The translations under genes were made by a program, and so were the position numbers. Below the pieces are notes generated by a model, which worked only from the letters and a program-made list of their open reading frames with translations, was not told where the DNA came from and ran no database searches. Positions 1 through 8,478 of a DNA stretch of 64,000 nucleotides are shown piece by piece. The stretch's first letter is position 1. Every line of letters starts with the position of its first letter. The DNA comes from DASSUC01 sp035650075 (GTDB lineage: Bacteria > Actinomycetota > Actinomycetes > Mycobacteriales > Micromonosporaceae), in NCBI GenBank assembly GCA_035650075.1, contig DASRII010000168.1, positions 1 through 64,000 on the forward strand, written 5' to 3'.

Positions 1-216
1 GAGGAGTACGACGCCCTCGGACTGCCTCGTCACCTCGGTGATGACCGGTGCGATCCGGGGGTTCTGGATGGGTGGCCGGCTCTCACCCGGCGACTCCGGT
101 GTCGGCCCCGGCGAAGCCAGGTCCGGCGAAGCCACGTCGGACGGGTTCTGGTCGCAGGGGTACGGCCGCCAGTGGTCGAGCGGCGCCTGCGTCGGGTTCG
201 CCGTCAAGGAGGTCAC
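1..216 (-). CDS. Unrecognised protein, 5' part only (runs off the left edge)
   Basis: First 72 codons of a minus-strand gene whose 3' end lies outside the window. The GTG start (216-214) overlaps the TGA stop (215-213) of the upstream gene, so the pair is probably translationally coupled. The visible protein starts MTSLTANPTQAPLDHW and is rich in Pro, Ser, Asp and Glu. It has no hydrophobic N-terminus, so it is probably cytoplasmic. I recognise no domain. The reading frame is supported by the overlap geometry and by GC-rich third positions; the plus-strand frames over the same bases read as Arg-rich shadow. Confidence 0.5.
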   Translation of the reverse strand, partial: MTSLTANPTQAPLDHWRPYPCDQNPSDVASPDLASPGPTPESPGESRPPIQNPRIAPVITEVTRQSEGVVLL

Positions 217-731
217 GCGACGGATATCCGACGCCAGTGCCCGACCGGCAGGTCGACCTCGTCGGCCCCGGTGATGCCGTTCTCGTCGAGTGCGTTGAAG
301 ATCGCCAACCGGGCGCCGTCGAACAGCAGCTCGACCGCGTACAGCACGGCCGGCCGCCACGGTACCGGCGTGACCCGCTCGATCAGGTTCACCGCGCGCA
401 GCGGCCGGCCCTGAGCGCGCCGGATCGAGGTGTGTAGATCGGGCCGCCAGTCCAGCTCGAGCCCGGGCCACGCCAGCGGCATCGCCATGTCTACCTGGTC
501 CCAGGTGATCGCGCACTCGTCGAACTTGCGGTGGGTGACTTCGAGATTGGTGTCCGGGAAGCCGAGGATCACCGGACCGTCGGCGAACCACCGATGTCCG
601 TCTATGTCCCACATCAGCCAGGAACCGATCAGCGGTTGGCCGACGAGCCGGCCGAACCGGGCCCGATGAGCGGCGGCTAGGATACGGGCCTCGTGCTGCC
701 AGTGCGGCTCGTAACCTTCGATGCCGAGCAC
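213..731 (-). CDS. Conserved-looking hypothetical protein, 172 aa
   Basis: Cytoplasmic protein of unknown function; no signal peptide or membrane segment. The GTG at 731 is chosen because GGAAGG lies about 7 bases upstream, and because the frame before it becomes Arg-rich shadow of the divergent gene at 813. It is rich in Trp (MWDIDGHRW, ITWDQVD, LDWRPD, GHWRRISVA), as in compact beta-rich proteins, but I cannot name a family. Its stop overlaps the start of the next gene by GTGA, giving a two-gene unit leaving the window on the left. Confidence 0.6.
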   Translation of the reverse strand: MLGIEGYEPHWQHEARILAAAHRARFGRLVGQPLIGSWLMWDIDGHRWFADGPVILGFPDTNLEVTHRKFDECAITWDQVDMAMPLAWPGLELDWRPDLHTSIRRAQGRPLRAVNLIERVTPVPWRPAVLYAVELLFDGARLAIFNALDENGITGADEVDLPVGHWRRISVA

Positions 732-812
732 CGTACCGCCTTCCGTTCGCCTGACTCCAAGATGGACGATCGTACCGCCTACCACCGGCCATTCTGGTGG
801 CAGACTCGAGCC

Positions 813-1529
813 GTGCGAGGTTGGCGTCGGTGGGCGGTCGCCGCGGCGGTGGGATTGGTGACGTCGGTTGCGACGTTCGCGCTGATCTCCACGCTGCTGC
901 AGCCCGAGCAGACGTGCGCCTGCCGCGGCGCGCCCTACCTCGACGACCTCGACGACACCGCCGCGCGCTTCGTCGCCGCGGTCGCCGCCCGCGACGCCGC
1001 CACCGCGTGGGCCATGCTGACGCCCGAGGCCCAACAGCGCCACGGGACCGCGGACGCTTTCGGCGGCGAGCTGGCGGCGCTCGCGGACCGCTTCCGGTCC
1101 CAGGGCGAGACGCAGTGGCATCGGGTGTACGAGCGGACGCAGGGCTACGACACCCCGAGCATGGCGGTACTGGTACTCGTGTCCGCCGACGGCCCCAAGG
1201 CGGTCTCCGGCCTGGTGCTCTACAGCCAGGCGACCCGCGACGATCCGGGCCGGGTGGACCCCGATCTCGGTACCGCGCTGCAACTCACTCCGCACGGCAC
1301 GCGCATGGTCGACGTCGCCAACGCGACCGGTTCCGGCCTGCGGTTCGTCGCGCTGGTCCGGGCAGAGGGCCCTCCGCTGCATATCACAAACGTCGGTACC
1401 GGCGGCGGCCTGCACCGGCTCGAGCCGCAGAACTGGGCATCGCCGCCGCCGACCCCGGTACTGGTGATCGCGGTGGCGCAGTTGCCGGACGGGCGCTTCG
1501 CCATCGGCTCGGCACCCGTCCAGTTCTGA
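813..1529 (+). CDS. Membrane-anchored exported protein, 238 aa, unknown function
   Basis: Starts RGWRRWAVAAAVGLVTSV: a short basic N-terminus, then one hydrophobic helix (about residues 8-28), so it is most likely anchored with its C-terminal ~200 residues outside the membrane. After the helix comes a CAC motif, then a helical stretch (about 40-90; FVAAVAARDAATAWAMLTPE) resembling the NTF2-like accessory domains common in actinobacterial envelope proteins, then beta-rich sequence. An ATG at 762 in the same frame would add 17 residues. GTG 813 is preferred because it leaves about 80 bases of divergent promoter space before the gene starting at 731. It ends one base before the stop of the convergent aldolase gene. 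Confidence 0.6.
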   Translation: MRGWRRWAVAAAVGLVTSVATFALISTLLQPEQTCACRGAPYLDDLDDTAARFVAAVAARDAATAWAMLTPEAQQRHGTADAFGGELAALADRFRSQGETQWHRVYERTQGYDTPSMAVLVLVSADGPKAVSGLVLYSQATRDDPGRVDPDLGTALQLTPHGTRMVDVANATGSGLRFVALVRAEGPPLHITNVGTGGGLHRLEPQNWASPPPTPVLVIAVAQLPDGRFAIGSAPVQF

Positions 1530-1530
1530 A

Positions 1531-2556
<1,026 letters not shown>

Positions 2557-2655
2557 CTCTGCGCTCCATGTTCGTCACTGGTTGGCGTGGGACCGCGGCG
2601 TCCTCCGCGCAGTATCCCGCAGCGGTCCGGAGGCCGCCCACGTAGGGTGGAGGTC

Positions 2656-2868
2656 ATGACGGAGCCTGACGAGGAGTTCACCTCCGAGGATCCGCTGGAT
2701 CCGGACGAGCGAGACATCGAGGCGCCGGACGAGGACGCGGTCGAACAGGCCACCCCGGCGAACCCCGCCGACGCCCCGGTAGAGATCCACCGCGGCCTCG
2801 AGGTCGACGAGTGGGACGCCCTCGAACAGTCCCGCGTCGTAGACCTCGACGACGACTACCGCCCCTGA
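2656..2868 (+). CDS. Small highly acidic protein, 70 aa
   Basis: Begins MTEPDEEFTSEDPLDPDERD and remains Asp/Glu-rich to the end (VVDLDDDYRP). It has no Cys, no hydrophobic segment and probably little fixed structure. GGAGG directly precedes the ATG, and a TAGGGT -10-like hexamer (2643-2648) ends 7 bases before the start, so the mRNA may be nearly leaderless. Divergent from fbaA. Function unknown; the acidic character could suit protein binding, but nothing in the context tells what. Confidence 0.7.
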   Translation: MTEPDEEFTSEDPLDPDERDIEAPDEDAVEQATPANPADAPVEIHRGLEVDEWDALEQSRVVDLDDDYRP

Positions 2869-2883
2869 CCTCCCCGGCCCCTT

Positions 2884-2955
2884 CCCCGTCGATCAAGGAC
2901 GAACGGTGCCTGTTCTGGTGGCATTCGTCCTTGCATTCGTCCTTGATCGACGGGG
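2884..2955. repeat. 72-bp palindromic element with perfect 20-bp arms
   Basis: Arms 2884-2903 and 2936-2955 are exact inverted copies (CCCCGTCGATCAAGGACGAA and its complement) around a 32-base loop. Inside it, the 12-mer CATTCGTCCTTG is tandemly duplicated (2922-2933 and 2934-2945); the second copy forms part of the right arm. It lies between the small acidic gene and the decayed gene at 3007. It could act as a terminator, but the arm length, long loop and internal duplication suggest a dispersed repeat (REP/MITE-like) element. Confidence 0.75.
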
Positions 2956-3006
2956 TCTGTAGCACCGCTGCGGGCGACCCAGGCCAGGCGCGCCGAAGTC
3001 TCCCAT

Positions 3007-3648
3007 GTGGACAGACTGCGAGCCCTCCTACTCGTACTGCCCCCGACGGCTGTCGTGGGCTTCCACACCGCCGCGCAGCTTTACGGCTTCGGCATTCTGC
3101 CCAGTGACCGGCTCCACGTCGTAGTGCCCGCCGGCACGCCGGTCCCGGACTATCGGGGAGTCGCGGCGCACCAGTCGGTACTACCGTTCGACGAGCCAGT
3201 CGACGTTGCCGGTGTGCCCTGTCTACCGCCGGAGCGATGCGCGATTGATCTCGCGCGGACGTGCCGGCGTCTCGACTCGCTGGCCGTGGTGGATGCCGCT
3301 CTTCGCGCGGAACGGGTCAGCGAGGAGTCGCTCGCGGTTGAGGTCAGTCGACATGACGGACTGCGTGGAGTCGGGCAGGCGCGCGACGTCGTACCGCTGG
3401 CGGATCCGCGAGCGGAGTGTTTACAGGAGAGCCAGGGGCGTCCCGCGCTACCGGTCCGACCTCGGTTACCCAGCTCTCCGAATCGGTGGCGAGTGGATAG
3501 GGAACGGCCAAACTGGTTGTCGGCACACGGCTGGACCATGCGGTACTTCACCGACATCGACATCTACCGCCGGCCGCATTATGTGGTGTCCGCGATGCGG
3601 GAGGCCCTGCGCCGGGCGGGTGACAGCCGCCCGAACCCGCCGATCTAG
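3007..3648 (+). pseudogene. Decayed DUF559 / AbiEi-type nuclease-fold gene
   Basis: The N-terminal half reads like the actinobacterial AbiEi-antitoxin/DUF559 family (GFHTAAQLYGFGILPSDRLHVVVPAG, shown in part by HTAAQLYGFG; CAIDLARTCRRLDSLAVVDAALR in part). The C-terminal half is broken. After LADPRAECLQES (about 3397-3432) the family sequence continues in another frame as YRSDLGYPALRIGGEW (about 3450-3500), then returns to the first frame as NWLSAHGWTMRYFTDIDIYRRP. The expected EYDG catalytic stretch and about 25 residues before it are missing. So it carries at least two deletions/frameshifts, and the normal N-terminal winged-helix is also absent. The 72-bp palindrome lies just upstream. Its TAG shares a CTAG with the stop of the convergent gene. 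Confidence 0.7.
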
Positions 3649-4439
3649 GCGGAGAGGGCGAAGGCGGCGTAGCCGACGACGCGGTGCGGGTCGCCAGCGG
3701 TGTCGGCGGACGTGCACAGGTCGAGCAGGGCGGGATGCAGGTTGCGGTGCCGGGCCCAGCCGACGGTACCGCGCAGAGCGTACGCGCCGCAGGCATCCCG
3801 CGGCCCGATCCGCTCGGGCGCGAGATCTAGGACCGCGTCGGCGGTACGCCGGTCCTGCTCGCGCGCTGACGCGTCGTCGAGGTAGTGGGACAGGTCGGTA
3901 CTGCACAGTAGAACGGTGCCGTCCGTCGCGGCCGCATCGACCACCGCCACCACGTCATCCACTGTGGACTGTCCAACGAGGATCGGCAGCAGCGGAGTAG
4001 CCGGAACCGCCCGTTGCAGGAACGGTACCTGCACCTCGATCGAGTGCTCCGGAGCATGTGGCCCGTCGTCGGTGCCGGTGAGTCCGGCTGCGGCGAGGGC
4101 CCGTGCCGCGTCGAGCGCGACGGTCACCTCGCCCAACGGCGTGGTCCACGCGGTTGTCGTGGGCACCGCGCAGCCGTCCACCGGTACGTAGTGCGGAGGC
4201 CCGAGCACCACGACCCGCTCGATTTCGTCGGCGTGCCGGCGCAGGCGCGCGTACACCTGCGCCGCGGTCGGACCCGAGTAGCGGTACCCGGCATGCGGGA
4301 CCACGTAGGCGGGCGCCAGAGCGTCGCCGGCCGGTACCGCCACGGCGTCGAGCAGGTCGTCGACCAGCCGGCCTAGCTCCGCGGCGTCACGCGGGTAGAA
4401 CCGGCCGGCGACGGCCGGTGGCCGGACGCTGTACCCCAC
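3645..4439 (-). CDS. amrB: AmmeMemoRadiSam system protein B (Memo-like), 264 aa
   Basis: Memo-family protein related to class III extradiol dioxygenases. Family landmarks visible: RPPAVAGRFYP at the N-terminus, VVPHAGYRYSGPTAA (about 45-59), VVLGPPHYVPVDG (about 75-87), EHSIEVQVPFLQ and STDLSHYLDD. The His residues that bind metal in the family are kept. Its reaction is not established. The partner radical-SAM gene lies about 2.1 kb upstream on the same strand, separated by a secreted repeat protein. No AMMECR1 (AmrA) gene is between them, so the triad is incomplete here. It contains one TCCACWGTGGA palindrome (3958). Confidence 0.88.
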   Translation of the reverse strand: MGYSVRPPAVAGRFYPRDAAELGRLVDDLLDAVAVPAGDALAPAYVVPHAGYRYSGPTAAQVYARLRRHADEIERVVVLGPPHYVPVDGCAVPTTTAWTTPLGEVTVALDAARALAAAGLTGTDDGPHAPEHSIEVQVPFLQRAVPATPLLPILVGQSTVDDVVAVVDAAATDGTVLLCSTDLSHYLDDASAREQDRRTADAVLDLAPERIGPRDACGAYALRGTVGWARHRNLHPALLDLCTSADTAGDPHRVVGYAAFALSA

Positions 4440-4460
4440 TCCTGGTGTCTACCACAACGG

Positions 4461-6500
4461 TCAGTCCGCCGGGACCGTGAACGTGATCGTCTTCGTTCCG
4501 TTCCGCGGCAGCCAGACGGCGGTACCGCCCTGGTACTGCACCGGCGCGCGGAACGGCCCCTCGTAGATCACCCGTACCGACTGTTGTGCGATGTCGTGGA
4601 TCTCGAACGTGCCGTCCACCCCGACCTCGGCCCACAGCGCGGCGGCGTCTCCCGTTGCGACGTTGACAACCATCACCGCGCCGCCAGCGATCGGCCGGCC
4701 CGACGGATCCACGATGCGCCCCCTCAGCGTCGCGCCGCCCGGCAGCAGGCTGGCATCGACGGTGACCGTCCGTCCAATGTCGACGTTCACCGGGGTGGCG
4801 AGGAACCGGTTGGCGGCGTCCGGGTACCACTCCCACGAGTGCCCGTCGGCGCTGAACTGCAACTGCCACGGGTACGGCCCGAGCCGGTCGAGTGCGTAGT
4901 GGCCGTCCGGGGATTCGCAGAAGGTCGGCTGCGCCCGGCGCGGATCGACCGTGACACAGGCGTCCGGCAGCGGCTGCCCGGTCGCCGCGTCGGTGATCGT
5001 GCCTCTGATCGTGCCGGGGCGATCGAGCAGGATCGGTGACAGGTTCACGTTGCCGCCCGCGGCCACGTGGATGACCCGCGCTCGGGTACGCATGCCGACG
5101 CCGCCTTGTTCGCCGACCCACTGCATGCCGTACCGCTCGCCGGGGAACGACACGAAGATCTGGTAGTCACCGGGCGGCAGGTGGTCGGCGTCGAGCCGGC
5201 CCTGCTCGTCGGAGCACCAGCCGCCCTCCTCGGCTTCGGCGCCGACCAGTACGACCTGAACACACGCCTCCGCGACGGTGCCGCGGGTGCGGCGGTCCCG
5301 GACCGTGGTGTGGATCGCGCCGCCCAGCGGCAGGTCCACGGTCACCGAGGTCTGCTGCCCGAGGCGGACCCGCGCGAACCTGGTGACGTTCGCGTACGGC
5401 CCACCGTCCACATAGGTCAGAAATTCGTACCAGCCGGTCGGTGCCTTCGGGAGGAGCACCGTGCCGTCGGTCGTACACACGAAGAAGTTTCCGAACGAGT
5501 TGCCCGCCTGCACGCAGAATTCCGCGATCGGCGCGTGGCTGCCCGCGACCCGGGCCTGGACCCGCAGGCTGCCCAACGGCCGCAACGCCTCGTCGACCGT
5601 GGTCGTGGCGTCCTCGGTCACGACGACCTCGTCGGCCGTGTCGAAGCTGGTCGCGCCGTGCGCCCACTGGAACCGGCCGTCCGAGAGGCTGATGTTGATC
5701 CGGTAGCTGCCGGTGAACAACCGGTCGATGCGGTAGGTGCCGTCCGAGGCGGTCGTCGCGGACACAGTGCTGCCCCGCTCCGACTGGACGAGGACCGAGG
5801 CGCCCTCGACCGGTGAGCCGTCGGCCTCGGTGACCCGCCCGGCCAGGCTGCCGGTCGGCGCCAAGGTGTCGTTCACCGTCACGGTCTCGCCGACCCCGAC
5901 CGTGAACACGTCCGGATCCCCGGTGCCCTCGGGTTTGCCGAGCGCCCACTGCGCCTGCCCGCTCGGCAGGGCGAACTGCAGCACGAAATCACCCGGGTAC
6001 ACGTCGAGCGCGAACTCCCCCGTCACCGGGTCGGTGTCGGCGAACGAGCCGTAGTCCAGCGTCGGCGTGAACGATCCGACTCCGGCCGCGACGCCCTGAC
6101 CCGCCCGGTCGACGAGCCGGCCGGTCACCGTACCGTGCGGCAGCAGCGCGTCGTCGACGGTGACCGTGGCGCCGGCGGCCACGTCGAACGACGTCGCGTT
6201 CTCCTGGAACTTCTGGCCGTACGCGTACTGCACGAAACCACGAGAGTAAATGGTCACCAGGTAGGTGTCGGGAATGACGGTCATCTCGTACCGGCCGTCG
6301 GCGTCGGTGATGCCCTGCCCGAAGCCACCGGCCTGGCCGACCGCGGTGATCCGCGCGCCCTCGACGGGTGCACCGCCGTCGGTGACGTGCCCGGTGATCG
6401 TGGCGAAGTCGGGCTCGGCGCGCGCCGGGCTGGCTACCGCTGCCACTGCTACGAGCGCCGCCGCGGCCATCGCGAGCTTGCGCAAAGAGGATCGAGTCAT
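4461..6500 (-). CDS. Secreted protein of seven carboxypeptidase-regulatory-like beta repeats, 679 aa
   Basis: Starts MTRSSLRKLAMAAAALVAVA, a clear signal peptide cleaved near SPARAEP. The ATG at 6500 is preceded by GGGGGG. The mature part is about seven carboxypeptidase-regulatory-like (Ig-fold) repeats of 75-100 residues. Each opens with a strand such as TITGHVTDGGAPVEGARI, TVTGRLVDRAG, SLAGRVTEADGSPVEGASV, TIRGTITDAATGQPLPDAC or LRGRIVDPSGRPIAGG, and carries the DADGRYE/SDGTYRI turn. No catalytic domain, sortase signal or membrane anchor is present. Probably an extracellular structural or adhesion-type protein. It sits between two AmmeMemoRadiSam genes, possibly as one transcript (34 bases from amrS). 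Confidence 0.85.
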   Translation of the reverse strand: MTRSSLRKLAMAAAALVAVAAVASPARAEPDFATITGHVTDGGAPVEGARITAVGQAGGFGQGITDADGRYEMTVIPDTYLVTIYSRGFVQYAYGQKFQENATSFDVAAGATVTVDDALLPHGTVTGRLVDRAGQGVAAGVGSFTPTLDYGSFADTDPVTGEFALDVYPGDFVLQFALPSGQAQWALGKPEGTGDPDVFTVGVGETVTVNDTLAPTGSLAGRVTEADGSPVEGASVLVQSERGSTVSATTASDGTYRIDRLFTGSYRINISLSDGRFQWAHGATSFDTADEVVVTEDATTTVDEALRPLGSLRVQARVAGSHAPIAEFCVQAGNSFGNFFVCTTDGTVLLPKAPTGWYEFLTYVDGGPYANVTRFARVRLGQQTSVTVDLPLGGAIHTTVRDRRTRGTVAEACVQVVLVGAEAEEGGWCSDEQGRLDADHLPPGDYQIFVSFPGERYGMQWVGEQGGVGMRTRARVIHVAAGGNVNLSPILLDRPGTIRGTITDAATGQPLPDACVTVDPRRAQPTFCESPDGHYALDRLGPYPWQLQFSADGHSWEWYPDAANRFLATPVNVDIGRTVTVDASLLPGGATLRGRIVDPSGRPIAGGAVMVVNVATGDAAALWAEVGVDGTFEIHDIAQQSVRVIYEGPFRAPVQYQGGTAVWLPRNGTKTITFTVPAD

Positions 6501-6534
6501 CGCAACACCCCCCGCTTTGGCTGGAGGGTACCGG

Positions 6535-7698
6535 TTATCGAACCTGCTCGCTGTCCCGTCGGTCGTGCCGGCCGGCGCCCACCGGAGCCGGGTCCTGCAG
6601 GCGCACCGGGAGCCGGCGGGAGCCCCATGTCCCGACCGGGCCGTCGTACACGCCGGCCACCGAAGCTCCACAGTGGACACACTGGCCGGTGTCGGTGAGC
6701 TGGTAGTCGCGGATCACGTACCAGTCGCGGACCACCACGGCCGCACCGCACGACGGGCAGGCGGTGGTCTGCCCGGACGGGTCGTGCACATTGCCGGTGT
6801 ACACGTACCGCAGGCCGTGGTCGAGCGCGATCCGCCGGGCGCGCGCCAGGGTCTCGGGCGGCGTACGCGGCACGTCCATCATCTTGAAGTCCGGATGGAA
6901 CGCGGTGAAGTGCAGCGGAACGTCCGGACCCAGATGGTCGAGCAGCCACTCGCACTCCTCGGCCACCTCGGCGTCGGAGTCGTTGTGCCCGGGGATCAGC
7001 AGCGTGGTGATCTCGAACCAGACATCCGTGGTCTTCAGGTACTCCAGCGTCTCGAGCACCACCGGCAACTTGGAGAACGTGATCTTCTCGTAGAAGTGCT
7101 CGGTGAACGCCTTGAGGTCGATGTTGGCCGCGTCCATGTGCCGGTAGAACTCCACGCGCGGCGCCTCACACATGAAACCGGCACTGACCGCGATCGCCTT
7201 GATTCCGCGCTCCCGGCAGGCGTCCGCGACATCCATCGCGTACTCCATGAAGATCACCGGATCGTTGTAGGTGAAGGCGATCGAGCGGCAGCCGAGCCGG
7301 TCCGCCGCCTCCGCGAGCGCGTCGGGCGACGCCGAGCTGGACAGGGTATCGATCTCGCGGGACTTGGAGATGTCCCAGTTCTGGCAGAACCGGCAGGCGA
7401 GGTTGCAGCCGGCAGTACCGAACGAGAGCACGGACGATCCCGGCAGGAACTGGTTGAGCGGCTTCTTCTCCACCGGGTCCACGCAGAATCCCGACGACCG
7501 GCCGTACGACGCCAGCACGACCTGGTCGTCGATCCGCCCCCGGACGAAGCACAGGCCGCGCTGGCCCTCCCGCAGCCGGCAGGCGCGGGGACAAACATCA
7601 CACTGGATCCGCCCGTCCGGCAATTCGTGCCAGTACGCCGTCGGCACGGTATACGGATCGGAAAGAGACAGTGCATCGGCCGCCGGTTCGGTAGCCAT
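6535..7698 (-). CDS. amrS: AmmeMemoRadiSam system radical SAM enzyme, 387 aa
   Basis: Radical SAM protein of the AmrS group. The 4Fe-4S motif CNLACRFC is near residue 100. A CDVCPRACRL cysteine cluster lies near residue 34, and a C-terminal zinc-ribbon-like part has CPSCGA and CVHCGA. Other family motifs: SFGTAGC, AFTYNDPVIFMEY, NIDLKAFTE and LLIPGHND. The substrate is not known. The start is probably leaderless: TAGCGT on the minus strand ends 6 bases before the ATG, with no Shine-Dalgarno sequence. It diverges from the DedA gene across only 24 bases. One TCCACWGTGGA palindrome (6667) encodes VHCG here. Confidence 0.9.
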   Translation of the reverse strand: MATEPAADALSLSDPYTVPTAYWHELPDGRIQCDVCPRACRLREGQRGLCFVRGRIDDQVVLASYGRSSGFCVDPVEKKPLNQFLPGSSVLSFGTAGCNLACRFCQNWDISKSREIDTLSSSASPDALAEAADRLGCRSIAFTYNDPVIFMEYAMDVADACRERGIKAIAVSAGFMCEAPRVEFYRHMDAANIDLKAFTEHFYEKITFSKLPVVLETLEYLKTTDVWFEITTLLIPGHNDSDAEVAEECEWLLDHLGPDVPLHFTAFHPDFKMMDVPRTPPETLARARRIALDHGLRYVYTGNVHDPSGQTTACPSCGAAVVVRDWYVIRDYQLTDTGQCVHCGASVAGVYDGPVGTWGSRRLPVRLQDPAPVGAGRHDRRDSEQVR

Positions 7699-7722
7699 GA
7701 ACCCACGCTACCCTGGTTGGCC

Positions 7723-8478
7723 GTGGACAACGGCGAGCAGACTCGTGCCCTGACCCAATACCTGGGCAACCAGATGGACCTGGGATTCAACCCGCTCAAC
7801 CCCAAGGACTGGTTGGAGTGGTTCGGGCCGTTCGCGCTCTTCGGGGTGTGGGCGATCCTCTTCGCCGAGACCGGGTTGCTGCTCGGCTTCTTCCTGCCCG
7901 GGGACTCGCTGCTGTTCATCGCCGGGGTCGCCGCGTCGCCGGTCGCCGAGGCGATCCTCGGGGAGGGCGTCAAGATCTCGATCTGGGGGCTGCTGATCGG
8001 CGCGCCGATCTTCGCGATCGCCGGGGCGCAGCTCGGTCACTACCTCGGCGCCCGGTACGGCAGCAAGCTCTTCGACCGGCCGGACTCCCGCTTCTTCAAG
8101 CGCGAGTACGTGGAAAAGGCGGAGTACTACTTCAACAAGTTCGGTCCCGCCAAGGCGGTGGTACTCGCGCGGTTCATCCCGATCGTGCGGACGTTCCTGA
8201 ACCCGGTCGCCGGGGTGCTGGAGATGCCGGCCCGCCAGTTCTTCATCTGGAACGTGGTCGGCGGTGTGATCTGGACCGACGGCATCATCCTCGCCGGGTA
8301 CGCGCTCGCAAAGCAGATCACCAAGGTCATGGACCCGGCGGACATCGACAAGTACATCCTGCCGGTCGTCGCCATCATCGTGCTGATCTCGCTCACGCCG
8401 ATCTTCATCGAGGTGTGGCGGGACCGCCGGGCCAAGCGCCGCCAGGCCAACGCCTCGCAGGCCGAGGAGCGGGTCTAG
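7723..8478 (+). CDS. DedA family membrane protein, 251 aa
   Basis: DedA/SNARE-associated inner-membrane protein, linked in other bacteria to undecaprenyl-phosphate or lipid recycling and membrane homeostasis. Diagnostic sequence: ETGLLLGFFLPGDSLLF (about residues 47-63), the GAQLGHYLGARYG re-entrant region, and FGPAKAVVLARFIPIVRTFLNP. It ends with two helices and a basic tail (RDRRAKRRQ). GTG 7723 gives a likely leaderless mRNA (TACCCT 8 bases upstream); the in-frame ATG 51 bases further on is an alternative. The stop shares CTAG (8475-8478) with the stop of the convergent gene. Confidence 0.9.
   Translation: MDNGEQTRALTQYLGNQMDLGFNPLNPKDWLEWFGPFALFGVWAILFAETGLLLGFFLPGDSLLFIAGVAASPVAEAILGEGVKISIWGLLIGAPIFAIAGAQLGHYLGARYGSKLFDRPDSRFFKREYVEKAEYYFNKFGPAKAVVLARFIPIVRTFLNPVAGVLEMPARQFFIWNVVGGVIWTDGIILAGYALAKQITKVMDPADIDKYILPVVAIIVLISLTPIFIEVWRDRRAKRRQANASQAEERV

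Noticed and set aside
2884..2955. 72-bp palindrome as an ordinary terminator
   Set aside because: The loop is 32 bases and the arms contain a tandem duplication; a repeat element is the better reading, though termination cannot be excluded.
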